11,976 nucleotides of DNA from JBBSMX01 sp038232935 (GCA_038232935.1 JBBSMX010000130.1:1-11976); one strand, 5' to 3'. Shown: positions 1-5,915, numbered from the stretch's first letter. Notes: a model not told the origin generated them from the letters alone. Numbers and translations are program-made.

Positions 1-71
1 AAGAAAAAAGCCGATGGAGCACGAATACCATCCGATTCGGTTTAAAAAACCTTGCCCCCGTCCCGATACCG

Positions 72-100
72 TTGACACAGCCCGCTGCAGGCCGTAGTCT
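72..100 (+). promoter_or_regulatory. Possible sigma-70-type promoter, nearly leaderless
   Basis: A perfect TTGACA lies at 72-77 and, after a 17-nt spacer, TAGTCT at 95-100 (three of six matches to TATAAT). Transcription would start around 106-108, only a few bases before the ATG at 110, so the mRNA would be leaderless or nearly so. There is no Shine-Dalgarno sequence, which fits. An A/T-rich stretch (about 43-52) lies upstream. If the organism is in the Bacteroidota lineage its main promoter consensus may differ, so the assignment is tentative. Confidence 0.4.
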
Positions 101-109
101 ATTGGTACT

Positions 110-691
110 ATGTTTGCTATCGACAACATCCTCGTCTCTGACACGGTGCTCGACGCCCCGTTCGCCTGCCACCTCGGCCGGTGTCTGGGCGGCTGCTGTG
201 TCCACGGGGATCGCGGTGCCCCACTCGAACCGGACGAGCGCGCCGAGCTCGAACGCGCGCTCCCCATCGTGGCGAAGGACCTCCGGCCCGAAGCGCTGGC
301 AGCGATCGAGGAGCACGGCGTGTGGGTGGAGGAGGAACCCGGCCACTACGGCACGGCGTGCGTCGAGGGCCGCGAGTGCGTCTTCGTCGTCTACGAAGGC
401 GAGGTCGCTAAGTGCACGCTCCAACAGGCGTACCACGCCGGCCGGCTCGACTTCGAGAAGCCCATCTCGTGCCACCTCTTCCCGATCCGCATCGAGGAAT
501 ATGGCGGCACGGAGGTGCTGAACTACGAGCAGATCGACCTGTGCGCCCCCGCCGTCACACACGGACGGCGCCACGGCGTTCAACTCTACGACTTCCTCCG
601 CGTCCCGCTCACGCGCAAGTACGGCGCGGAGTGGTACGAGGCCTTTCGCGACACGTGCGTCGAGCGCGCTGCCGTCCTCTTCGGCCCGTAA
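110..691 (+). CDS. DUF3109 family cysteine-cluster protein
   Basis: This 193-aa protein matches DUF3109, a family of unknown function common in Bacteroidota. Family members start with a short strand region and then a Cys cluster followed by GDxGAPL. Here the cluster is at residues 20-30 (C20, C25, C29, C30), followed by GDRGAPL at 33-39. Further cysteines are C84, C90, C102, C121 (in SCHLFPIRI), C145 and C183. Ten cysteines in a soluble protein with no signal peptide suggest a cytoplasmic metal or Fe-S site, but this is inference and no reaction is known. The ATG at 110 fits the family N-terminus, which begins about 19 residues before the first Cys. It has no SD. It lies 48 bp upstream of rpoN on the same strand, so the two are probably co-transcribed. 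Confidence 0.85.
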   Translation: MFAIDNILVSDTVLDAPFACHLGRCLGGCCVHGDRGAPLEPDERAELERALPIVAKDLRPEALAAIEEHGVWVEEEPGHYGTACVEGRECVFVVYEGEVAKCTLQQAYHAGRLDFEKPISCHLFPIRIEEYGGTEVLNYEQIDLCAPAVTHGRRHGVQLYDFLRVPLTRKYGAEWYEAFRDTCVERAAVLFGP

Positions 692-739
692 GTGGCTTCG
701 GCACCGCGCGCTGTTCACCCCTGATTCGCCCCACCCGCC

Positions 740-2251
740 ATGCTAAACCTCCAGCAAAAGCATTCCCTCCAGCAGAAGCTCTCGCCCCAGCAGATCCAGT
801 ACATCAAGTTGCTGCAGCTCCCGACCCTGGAGCTGGAACAACGGATCAAGGAGGAGATGGAGATCAACCCCCTGCTCGAAGAGGGCGAAGAGGAAGAGGA
901 GGAAGGCGTCCAAAACGAAGCGGATGAGCGCCCGCAGGCCGAGGAGTCCGAGCGGGAGCCCGAGGGCAATCAGGACGAAGAGTTCGATTGGGACGAGTTC
1001 ATCAACAGCCCGGACGACCTCTACGGGTACAAGGCACGCGTGGACCACTCGGCCGAGGAGGATCAGCGGGAGATCCCCATGCCGTACAAGTCCTCCCTCG
1101 CCGAGCACCTGCGCGACCAGGTGGGGATGCTGGACTTCGACGGCACGCAGGACATCATCGCCGATCAGATCATCGGCTCGATCGACGAGGACGGCTACCT
1201 CCGCCGCCCCATCGACTCGATCGTGGATGACATCATGTTCAGCCAGGGGCTGATGCTCACCGAAGACGACGTCGAGAAGGTGCTCAAGCGGCTCCAGTTC
1301 CTCGACCCCGTCGGCATTGCCAGCCGCGACTTGCGCGAGTGCCTGCTTGTCCAGCTCGAGGCCATGCCCGACGACGTGGACGGCCGCGAGAACGCCATCG
1401 ACGTGCTGCGCCTGACGTACAAGGCGTTCACGATGAAGCACTTCGACACGATCATGCGCAAGCTCGGGCTCTGCGAGGAGGAGCTGAAAGAGGCTTTCGA
1501 CATCATCCAGCGCCTCGACCCGAAGCCGGGCGAGGGGGAGTTCGCCGCGAGCACGAACTACGTCACCCCGGACTTCACCGTCGAGTACGTGGACGGCGAG
1601 TTCATCATCATGCTCAATGGCCGGAACGCGCCGGAGCTGCGGATCAACAATCACTACAAGCGGATGTGGAACGACCTCTCCGCGAAGAAGCGCAACGGGA
1701 CCGCGAAAGCCAGCTCTAACGGCAAGCCCAGCTCGAACGGGAAGGTGGACGACACGCGGCAGTTCCTCAAGAACCGGATGGAGTCGGCCCGCTGGTTCAT
1801 CAACTCGATCAACCAGCGCCGCGCCACGATGATCAAGGTGATGGGCGCGATCATCGAGTTGCAAGAGGAGTTCTTCCTCAAAGGCGAGGGCCACCTCAAG
1901 CCGATGATCCTCAAAGACGTCGCCGAGAAGATTCACATGGATATCTCGACGATCTCGCGCGTGGTCAACGGCAAGTACGTCCAGACCGAGTGGAGCGTCT
2001 ACGAGCTGAAGTACTTCTTCTCCGAAGGCCTCACGACCGACAGTGGCGAGGAGGTCTCGAACAAGGAGGTCAAGGCCATCATCGAGCGGATCATCGCCGA
2101 GGAGGACAAAGAGAAGCCGCTCTCGGACCAGAAGATCGCGACGATGCTGGAGGCGCGGGGCTTCCAGATCGCCCGCCGCACCGTCACGAAGTACCGCGAG
2201 CAGCTCGGCGTTCCGGTGGCGCGCCTCCGCAAGGAGATCGTGCTCGCTTAG
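740..2251 (+). CDS. rpoN: RNA polymerase sigma-54 factor RpoN
   Basis: A complete 503-aa sigma-54, the alternative sigma factor that recognises -24/-12 (GG/GC) promoters and needs an AAA+ activator to open them. Region I (residues 1-47) is Gln/Leu-rich. A very acidic region II follows (Glu run at about 48-55, on to about 110). The core-binding domain spans about 116-310. A low-complexity linker at 316-337 carries two SSNGK copies (325-329, 331-335). A helix-turn-helix lies near 390-412 (DVAEKIHMDISTISRVVNGK). The RpoN box ARRTVTKYRE at 478-487 differs from the canonical ARRTVAKYRE at one position. Length is typical. The start has no SD but region I begins right at this Met. No enhancer-binding activator is present in this window. 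The 3' end is 3 nt from the convergent DinB-like gene. Confidence 0.97.
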   Translation: MLNLQQKHSLQQKLSPQQIQYIKLLQLPTLELEQRIKEEMEINPLLEEGEEEEEEGVQNEADERPQAEESEREPEGNQDEEFDWDEFINSPDDLYGYKARVDHSAEEDQREIPMPYKSSLAEHLRDQVGMLDFDGTQDIIADQIIGSIDEDGYLRRPIDSIVDDIMFSQGLMLTEDDVEKVLKRLQFLDPVGIASRDLRECLLVQLEAMPDDVDGRENAIDVLRLTYKAFTMKHFDTIMRKLGLCEEELKEAFDIIQRLDPKPGEGEFAASTNYVTPDFTVEYVDGEFIIMLNGRNAPELRINNHYKRMWNDLSAKKRNGTAKASSNGKPSSNGKVDDTRQFLKNRMESARWFINSINQRRATMIKVMGAIIELQEEFFLKGEGHLKPMILKDVAEKIHMDISTISRVVNGKYVQTEWSVYELKYFFSEGLTTDSGEEVSNKEVKAIIERIIAEEDKEKPLSDQKIATMLEARGFQIARRTVTKYREQLGVPVARLRKEIVLA

Positions 2252-2254
2252 CCC

Positions 2255-2719
2255 TCACCCGCCTTCGCGAACGAACGCGATGAAGTCGGTCCACGGCGGA
2301 TCCACGCCGAGCGTCCGCAGCGAGGCGGCGGCCTGGCCGCGGTGGTAGTGGCTGTGGAAGAAGACGTGGGTGAGCACGTCGGCTACGGGTGTGCGGAACT
2401 CGGTGCCTTTCGAGTTGCGGTAGACAGCCTCGGCGCGTAATCCTTCCTCGGTCAGTTCGGCGACGAACGACCCGAGCCGTTCGGATGCGTCTTCGATGAG
2501 TGCGCGGCCCCCGTCGGCGTCCACCTCGGGCCAGAAGTCCGCCGTCGCGCTGGTGGGTTGGGTGCCGTGGATGCGGCGGAGCCACACGCGCTCGGACTCG
2601 GCGGCATGCGCGAGGAGGCGGATCGGTCGCTCGTGCTCATCGCGCAACACGACGGCGAGCGTGTGGTTGGCCCATGCGTCGTAGCGAGCGTGGCGGCGAA
2701 GGTCAGCAATTGTTGGCAT
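2255..2719 (-). CDS. DinB-like putative metal-binding protein
   Basis: A 154-aa DinB/YfiT-type four-helix-bundle protein. Characteristic parts are HARYDAWAN at 10-18, HAAESERVWLRRI at 38-50 and HVFFHSHYHRGQ at 118-129. The likely metal triad is H38, H122 and H126, by analogy with the family's HxxxH pattern. Members include thiol-dependent transferases (bacillithiol or mycothiol S-transferase type) and many proteins of unknown role; the substrate cannot be read from sequence. Two in-frame ATGs exist, at 2734 and 2719. The second is chosen because it gives the usual short lead-in before the ARYDAWAN helix; the longer form adds five residues. Neither has an SD. The gene is convergent with rpoN (3 nt between stops), leaving no room for a separate terminator. 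Confidence 0.85.
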   Translation of the reverse strand: MPTIADLRRHARYDAWANHTLAVVLRDEHERPIRLLAHAAESERVWLRRIHGTQPTSATADFWPEVDADGGRALIEDASERLGSFVAELTEEGLRAEAVYRNSKGTEFRTPVADVLTHVFFHSHYHRGQAAASLRTLGVDPPWTDFIAFVREGG

Positions 2720-2808
2720 GGTGGGGACGCACATTTTCGAGAAGCGGAAGGGTCCGGCGAGGGAATACGTCGGGACAAAGGGTAGAATCGATCAAACAAT
2801 CGGGGGGG

Positions 2809-2898
2809 ATGGAAACCCCGCCCGACGAGAGATCGCCCGTTCAAGACTACGAAGAAGGAATGATGCAGTTGGCACGAGTGTTGAAAGAGAGGGGGTAA
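2809..2898 (+). CDS. Possible small ORF, 29 aa
   Basis: An ATG-to-TAA frame of 29 codons in the gap between the DinB-like gene and the 80-aa gene. The product would be acidic at its start (METPPDERSP), with an amphipathic second half (MMQLARVLKERG). The ATG follows directly on a run of seven G (2802-2808), which could give weak SD-like pairing. It ends 36 bp before the next gene. There is no homology I recognise and it may be chance. Confidence 0.2.
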   Translation: METPPDERSPVQDYEEGMMQLARVLKERG

Positions 2899-2934
2899 CC
2901 CTGTACGCCTCCCACCACCAGCCCTGCCCTGACC

Positions 2935-3177
2935 ATGACGACTCTCGCCGCTCGCCCCGCCTCTGCAATGCCCCTCCTGTTCGCCCACTACGTCGCCGGC
3001 CGGGTGGCGCAAGCCAACTGGGACGAGTTCTCCGTCGCCTTCGACGAGGCCGACGCCTCGGCCGAGGAGCGCGCCGCCTTCGCCCGCTTCTACCTCGAGA
3101 TGACGATCTCTGGAGACGAGGTGAAGCTGCCCAAGCCGCAGGAGCTCGAAGACGTGCTCGCCGCAACGCGCGCGTAG
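2935..3177 (+). CDS. Hypothetical protein, 80 aa
   Basis: I do not recognise this small protein. It is mostly helical in appearance and acidic in the middle (WDEFSVAFDEADASAEERAAF, about 29-49), with a conserved-looking LPKPQELEDVLAATRA tail (65-80). No signal peptide is clear, although the first 20 residues are hydrophobic and basic. The ATG at 2935 is the furthest-upstream good start; M12 at 2968 is an alternative. Codon choice follows the GC-rich third-position pattern of its neighbours, and a strong hairpin lies 27 nt after its stop. Both support it as a real gene. Confidence 0.6.
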   Translation: MTTLAARPASAMPLLFAHYVAGRVAQANWDEFSVAFDEADASAEERAAFARFYLEMTISGDEVKLPKPQELEDVLAATRA

Positions 3178-3204
3178 CCAAGGCCGTCGGTGATAGGCCC
3201 TACA

Positions 3205-3244
3205 TACGACGGGCCGACCCAGTGCATCGGGTCGGCCCGTCGTA
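3205..3244. terminator. Perfect 16-bp inverted repeat, bidirectional terminator
   Basis: The left arm TACGACGGGCCGACCC (3205-3220) and right arm GGGTCGGCCCGTCGTA (3229-3244) are exact reverse complements around an 8-nt loop (3221-3228). It lies between two convergent genes, 27 nt after the stop of the 80-aa gene (+) and 19 nt after the stop of the PRC-barrel gene (-). The + strand continues ATGTTTCT, a poor T tract, and the - strand has none, so it is not a classic intrinsic terminator. Position and stem strength still make termination or 3'-end protection of both transcripts the best reading. Confidence 0.75.
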
Positions 3245-3263
3245 ATGTTTCTAGCGGGGGGTG

Positions 3264-3644
3264 TTACGCCATCGTAAGCTCGCGGTCGTAGTACGGCTCG
3301 TAGCCGTAGTGGGAGTACACGCGGTCGACGAACGTGCGCTCAGTCGCACTCTTCGGCCAGTTGTCCTTGTTGAAGCCGGGTGCGTCTTCGAGCTGGTCCT
3401 TGCGGATGTCCGTCACGAAGCGCTCCTTGTTGGTGTCGACGCGGAGCGCGTCCATCGGGAGGGCGAAGAGCTTGTCACCGATCCCCCAGAGTCCACCGAA
3501 GGAGAGGACGGCGTAGACGACGCGGCCGTTTTCGGTGTCGATCATAAAGTCCTTGATCTCGCCGAGGGTCTCGCCCTTCGGATTGACAACGTTGTCGTGC
3601 ATCAGCGTGGAAGTCGATAGAGTGGAAGTCGATAGAATAGCCAT
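3264..3644 (-). CDS. PRC-barrel domain protein
   Basis: A 126-aa protein with one PRC-barrel domain, the small beta-barrel named after the photosynthetic reaction centre H subunit. The domain covers about residues 17-72: VVNPKGETLGEIKDFMID, then RVVYAVLSFGG and a GDKLFALPMDALRVDT segment. The C-terminal part (APGFNKDNWP at 88-97, then YSHYGYEPYYD at 110-120) matches the tail of stand-alone stress-linked PRC-barrel proteins. The function of such proteins is not established; many are in stress or envelope gene sets. The start region carries a 15-bp tandem duplication that repeats LSTST twice (residues 4-13). The family usually has one STxL stretch before the barrel, so the extra copy is a local expansion. 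No SD. The VOC gene lies 176 bp upstream on the same strand. Confidence 0.85.
   Translation of the reverse strand: MAILSTSTLSTSTLMHDNVVNPKGETLGEIKDFMIDTENGRVVYAVLSFGGLWGIGDKLFALPMDALRVDTNKERFVTDIRKDQLEDAPGFNKDNWPKSATERTFVDRVYSHYGYEPYYDRELTMA
3607..3636. repeat. 15-bp perfect tandem duplication inside the PRC gene
   Basis: GTGGAAGTCGATAGA occurs twice head to tail (3607-3621 and 3622-3636). Because the unit is 15 bp it keeps the reading frame and duplicates five residues near the N-terminus of the PRC-barrel protein. The copies are identical, which suggests a recent slippage or duplication event. Confidence 0.95.
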
Positions 3645-3820
3645 AGGTCAGAAATGTGGATCAGTGAAAGAGATAGGATATGTTGCTGCCCCTGATTGGC
3701 AGCGTTATGTATTCAATGAGCTAAAGGCGTAGGTGTTTTCAAGGACCTGTGAACTCCTGAATGCGCAGCGCCGAGACGGTATCCCCGCCCCGGCTCTGTA
3801 TCGGTTCCGCATCTTCCGAC

Positions 3821-4606
3821 TCAGCCGAATGCGTCGAGTTGGATGATCGACAGGAACGCGCCCTGGGGGTCCCGCACGAACGCGAAGCGCCCGACCCCCT
3901 CGGCCTCCATCGGTCCCATCGTGATCTCGCCGCTATGTCCGGGTACCTCTTTCAGTGCCACGTCGAGGTCGGCGACGCCGTAGTAGGGCATCCATGCAGC
4001 GGGCACATCGCCCCACTCGTCGTTTATCTGGAGCATTCCACCCACGTCGCTGCCCTCAATGGAAAACAAGGTGTAGGGACCGCTCGGCGTCTCTTGGACG
4101 CGCGCGTCCCAGCCGAAGAGGGCACCGTAAAACGCCTTCGCGCCTTCGGTATCGCGCGCTGAGAGTTCGGTCCAGCAGAGCGTGCCGGGCTCGTCTTTCG
4201 CGCCCAGGCCGGGGTGATCGCCCGGCTGCATCACGGCGAACGTCGCGCCCTCGGGATCCTGCAGCACCGCCATCCGCCCGACGTTCGGAATGTCCATTGG
4301 CTCAGCGACGATGGTTCCTCCGTTCGACTGTGCCTTTGCGACCGTGGCGTCGACGTCCTTGACGGCCGTATAAAGCATCCAGTGCGGCGGGACGTGCTGG
4401 GCTTTCTGCTCGTCTTGGAGTTCGTAGAGGCCACCTACGTCGTGGCCCTCCTTCTGAAGCAGCGTGTAGGTGGCCCATTCCATGCGGACTTCGTTCGCGC
4501 CCCATCCAAAGAGGGCCTGGTAAAACGACCGTACGGCGGCGGGATCCGTGGTGCCTAGCTCGGCCCAGCAGACGGTGCCCGGCGCGTGCGCGATGACTTC
4601 ACTCAT
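3821..4606 (-). CDS. Two-domain VOC (glyoxalase-fold) family protein
   Basis: This 261-aa protein has two tandem vicinal-oxygen-chelate domains, about residues 10-127 and 139-258. They are recognisable copies of each other: both have CWxEL (13-17, 144-148), a FYxALFGW (28-35, 159-166), and end in DPEGATFAVMQ (117-127) or DPQGAFLSIIQ (246-256). The arrangement resembles the CFP30B-like 'glyoxalase/hydroxylase' subgroup. I cannot assign metal ligands or a substrate. The start is well supported: AGGAGG on the minus strand (4614-4619 in + coordinates) lies 7 nt before the ATG. It is the only clear SD in the window. The gene is monocistronic or transcribed ahead of the PRC-barrel gene. Confidence 0.9.
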   Translation of the reverse strand: MSEVIAHAPGTVCWAELGTTDPAAVRSFYQALFGWGANEVRMEWATYTLLQKEGHDVGGLYELQDEQKAQHVPPHWMLYTAVKDVDATVAKAQSNGGTIVAEPMDIPNVGRMAVLQDPEGATFAVMQPGDHPGLGAKDEPGTLCWTELSARDTEGAKAFYGALFGWDARVQETPSGPYTLFSIEGSDVGGMLQINDEWGDVPAAWMPYYGVADLDVALKEVPGHSGEITMGPMEAEGVGRFAFVRDPQGAFLSIIQLDAFG

Positions 4607-4613
4607 GACGATA

Positions 4614-4619
4614 CCTCCT
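4614..4619 (-). promoter_or_regulatory. Strong Shine-Dalgarno site of the VOC gene
   Basis: AGGAGG on the minus strand is spaced 7 nt from the ATG of the VOC gene. The other intact genes here have no comparable site, so this one stands out and fixes the start codon. Confidence 0.8.
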
Positions 4620-4806
4620 CAACGTTGGTGATAGGTGATGCGGCGCGCGGAGCAAGAGTCCCGGAGGGGTTGCGCGCCTTCACTGAGAGGTTAGCGGGAC
4701 GCGATGCCCACGCCCTGTCATGTGTGCAGCACTCATAAAACGAAGGCGTGCCCCGATCTCCCGAGGCACCCCTTTGCGCTGGGCCGACCCGCTCTCAAAC
4801 CGACGG
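4620..4806. other. Non-coding stretch, no recognised feature
   Basis: This is the first part of a roughly 570-bp gap (4607-5179) without an intact recognised gene. Short frames exist, but none has a recognisable protein pattern. It must hold the promoter of the VOC gene; the best minus-strand candidate (TTGCTC, 16 nt, TATCAC, near 4630-4660) is weak. A small GTGCC/GGCAC hairpin lies near 4748-4769. Confidence 0.5.
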
Positions 4807-4980
4807 CTACTCGCGGAGGTACTTGTTCTCGCGGTGCCACTCCAGATAGACCTGACCGGGCCACAGCGATTCGTCGGTTGGCAAATCGATCTGTCGTCCG
4901 CGATACCGCGTCAGCCGCTCGTCCGTCGCCCCGACGCAATCACGCGCGGCGGGCGAGACTTCGGACGCGCCACTGCTCAT
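4807..4980 (-). CDS. Small ORF of 57 aa, possible gene remnant
   Basis: An ATG-to-TAG frame of 57 codons. The second half looks protein-like: TRYRGRQIDLPTDESLWPG (about 25-42) followed by QVYLEWHRENKYLRE at the C-terminus, with mixed acidic, basic and aromatic residues rather than the Arg/Ala-rich pattern of GC-rich shadow frames. I do not recognise the family. It lies in the same frame as the DUF4007-like fragment just upstream, separated by one TGA (4987-4989) and two codons. It could be the broken C-terminal part of a gene whose middle is lost, or a small gene of its own. No SD. Confidence 0.35.
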   Translation of the reverse strand: MSSGASEVSPAARDCVGATDERLTRYRGRQIDLPTDESLWPGQVYLEWHRENKYLRE

Positions 4981-4986
4981 CCTGCT

Positions 4987-5070
4987 TCAAGCCGCAGCCT
5001 CGCAAAGCTTCGTCACGCCAAGGCGGAGGGGGAACGTCTCGTGGCCGGAGAAGGAGGGCCGGAATGCCAT
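4987..5070 (-). pseudogene. N-terminal remnant of a DUF4007 family protein
   Basis: The minus-strand frame from the ATG at 5070 starts MAFRPSFSGHETFPLRLG and stops after 27 codons at a TGA (4987-4989). FSGHETFPLR is the signature N-terminus of DUF4007 proteins (normally about 300 aa), where it is followed by a WLKK-type helix. Here the next residues are VTKLCEAAA, as if the WL were damaged. DUF4007 genes are often found beside Dnd/phosphorothioation and other defence genes; that is family knowledge, not something seen here. With about 27 residues left, the gene is dead. The match rests on recognition of one motif by eye. Confidence 0.45.
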
Positions 5071-5179
5071 GCGGGATCGGGCGAAGAGGAGAGGGCGAGA
5101 GCGCGTGCCGGAAGCGACCACACGCGGCCCCTCCCGACTGGCGAATGGACCCGACCCGCTCGGCAAGCGTAGCACCGCC

Positions 5180-5398
5180 ATGCTTCGACCCGACTTCGAG
5201 CGCGTCGCCGCCTTCGAGCGCGAGCGCATCCGCCAAACCCCGCCCGACTTCGAGTACAACCGCCGTATCGTGGAAGCGCTCTATCAGGAAGCACTCGCCC
5301 TCGGTGTGTGGCCGTCGCCCTCGCTGCAAGGCATAGAGGCTGACCTCCGAACCGCCAATGCTTTCAACCTTCGATCACCTCCTCGGCCGGCTCGCTGA
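5180..5398 (+). CDS. Small partner protein of the nucleotidyltransferase, antitoxin-like
   Basis: A 72-aa protein. Its core (LRPDFERVAAFERERIRQTPPD at 2-23, IVEALYQEALALGVWP at 30-45, then LQGIEADLRTANAFN at 49-63) follows the pattern of a small conserved protein usually encoded directly upstream of AbiEii-like/DUF6036 nucleotidyltransferases, where the end reads roughly PLEGIExDIRxAxxxN. It is probably the cognate antitoxin or accessory subunit. The start is placed at 5180 because homology begins there; the longer frame from 5069 adds low-complexity Arg-rich sequence. The last ten or so residues (NLRSPPRPAR) are read through the start of the next gene, a 41-bp overlap, and are probably not conserved. 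No SD. Confidence 0.7.
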   Translation: MLRPDFERVAAFERERIRQTPPDFEYNRRIVEALYQEALALGVWPSPSLQGIEADLRTANAFNLRSPPRPAR

Positions 5399-5915
5399 AG
5401 CTTTCGAAGCGGCCGGCCTGCCCTACATGGTGATCGGAGGACAGGCCGTGCTGCTCTACGGCGAGCCGCGCCTCACGCAAGACATCGACGTGACGATTGG
5501 GGCCGTGACCGCCCGGCTCCCGGACGTTCTCGCCGCCCTCACGGGCATCGGTCTCCGGGCGCTCGTGGACACGGCATTCGTCGAGGAAACCCTCGTGCTG
5601 CTCTGCGAAGACTCGGACTCGCGTATCCGCGTGGACGTCATCTTTTCCTTCTCCGGCTATGAGCAGGAGGCGCATCGGCGCGCACGGCGCGTAGACATCG
5701 CGGGCACCGACGTGCGGTTCGCCTCGCGCGAGGACCTGCTGATCCACAAGATAGTCGCCGGACGACCGCGCGACATCGAGGACGCACGCAGCGTGCTGCT
5801 CAAAGCGGACGTGGTGGACGTGAGCTACATCCAGCGATGGCTCGGCGATTTCTCGGACGTGCTCGGACAGCCCTTCTCTGACACGTTTGAGTCGCTCTAC
5901 CGCGAGACGCGCTGA
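5358..5915 (+). CDS. AbiEii/MNT-like nucleotidyltransferase
   Basis: A 185-aa member of the nucleotidyltransferase (pol-beta-like) superfamily, closest in pattern to AbiEii/DUF6036 proteins. The active-site features are present: GG at 27-28, RLTQDIDVTI with D42 and D44, and a third carboxylate D93 in RVDVIF. The C-terminal signature SREDLLIHKIVAGRPRDIEDA (123-143) includes K131, R138, D139 and D142. Family members transfer nucleotides to protein or tRNA targets and act as toxins in toxin-antitoxin or abortive-infection modules (AbiE, MNT/HEPN). Which target applies here cannot be read. All catalytic residues are intact, so it should be active. It overlaps the upstream 72-aa gene by 41 bp, suggesting translational coupling. 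Its stop is 13 nt from the convergent gcvP stop. Confidence 0.85.
   Translation: MLSTFDHLLGRLAEAFEAAGLPYMVIGGQAVLLYGEPRLTQDIDVTIGAVTARLPDVLAALTGIGLRALVDTAFVEETLVLLCEDSDSRIRVDVIFSFSGYEQEAHRRARRVDIAGTDVRFASREDLLIHKIVAGRPRDIEDARSVLLKADVVDVSYIQRWLGDFSDVLGQPFSDTFESLYRETR

Noticed and set aside
743..1936. Minus-strand 397-codon open frame opposite rpoN
   Set aside because: Leu/Val/His-rich antisense shadow of a clearly coding sigma-54 gene, with no domain pattern.
2716..2800. Bacteroidota-type promoter (TTTG and TAnnTTTG) for the DinB-like gene on the minus strand
   Set aside because: A TACCCTTTG occurs, but it has one base too many inside the box and the upstream TTTG is only 8 nt away rather than about 19-21.
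3685..3703. GCTGCC/GGCAGC hairpin upstream of the PRC-barrel gene as a riboregulator or terminator
   Set aside because: Only a 6-bp stem with a 7-nt loop and no T tract; too common in GC-rich DNA to claim a function.
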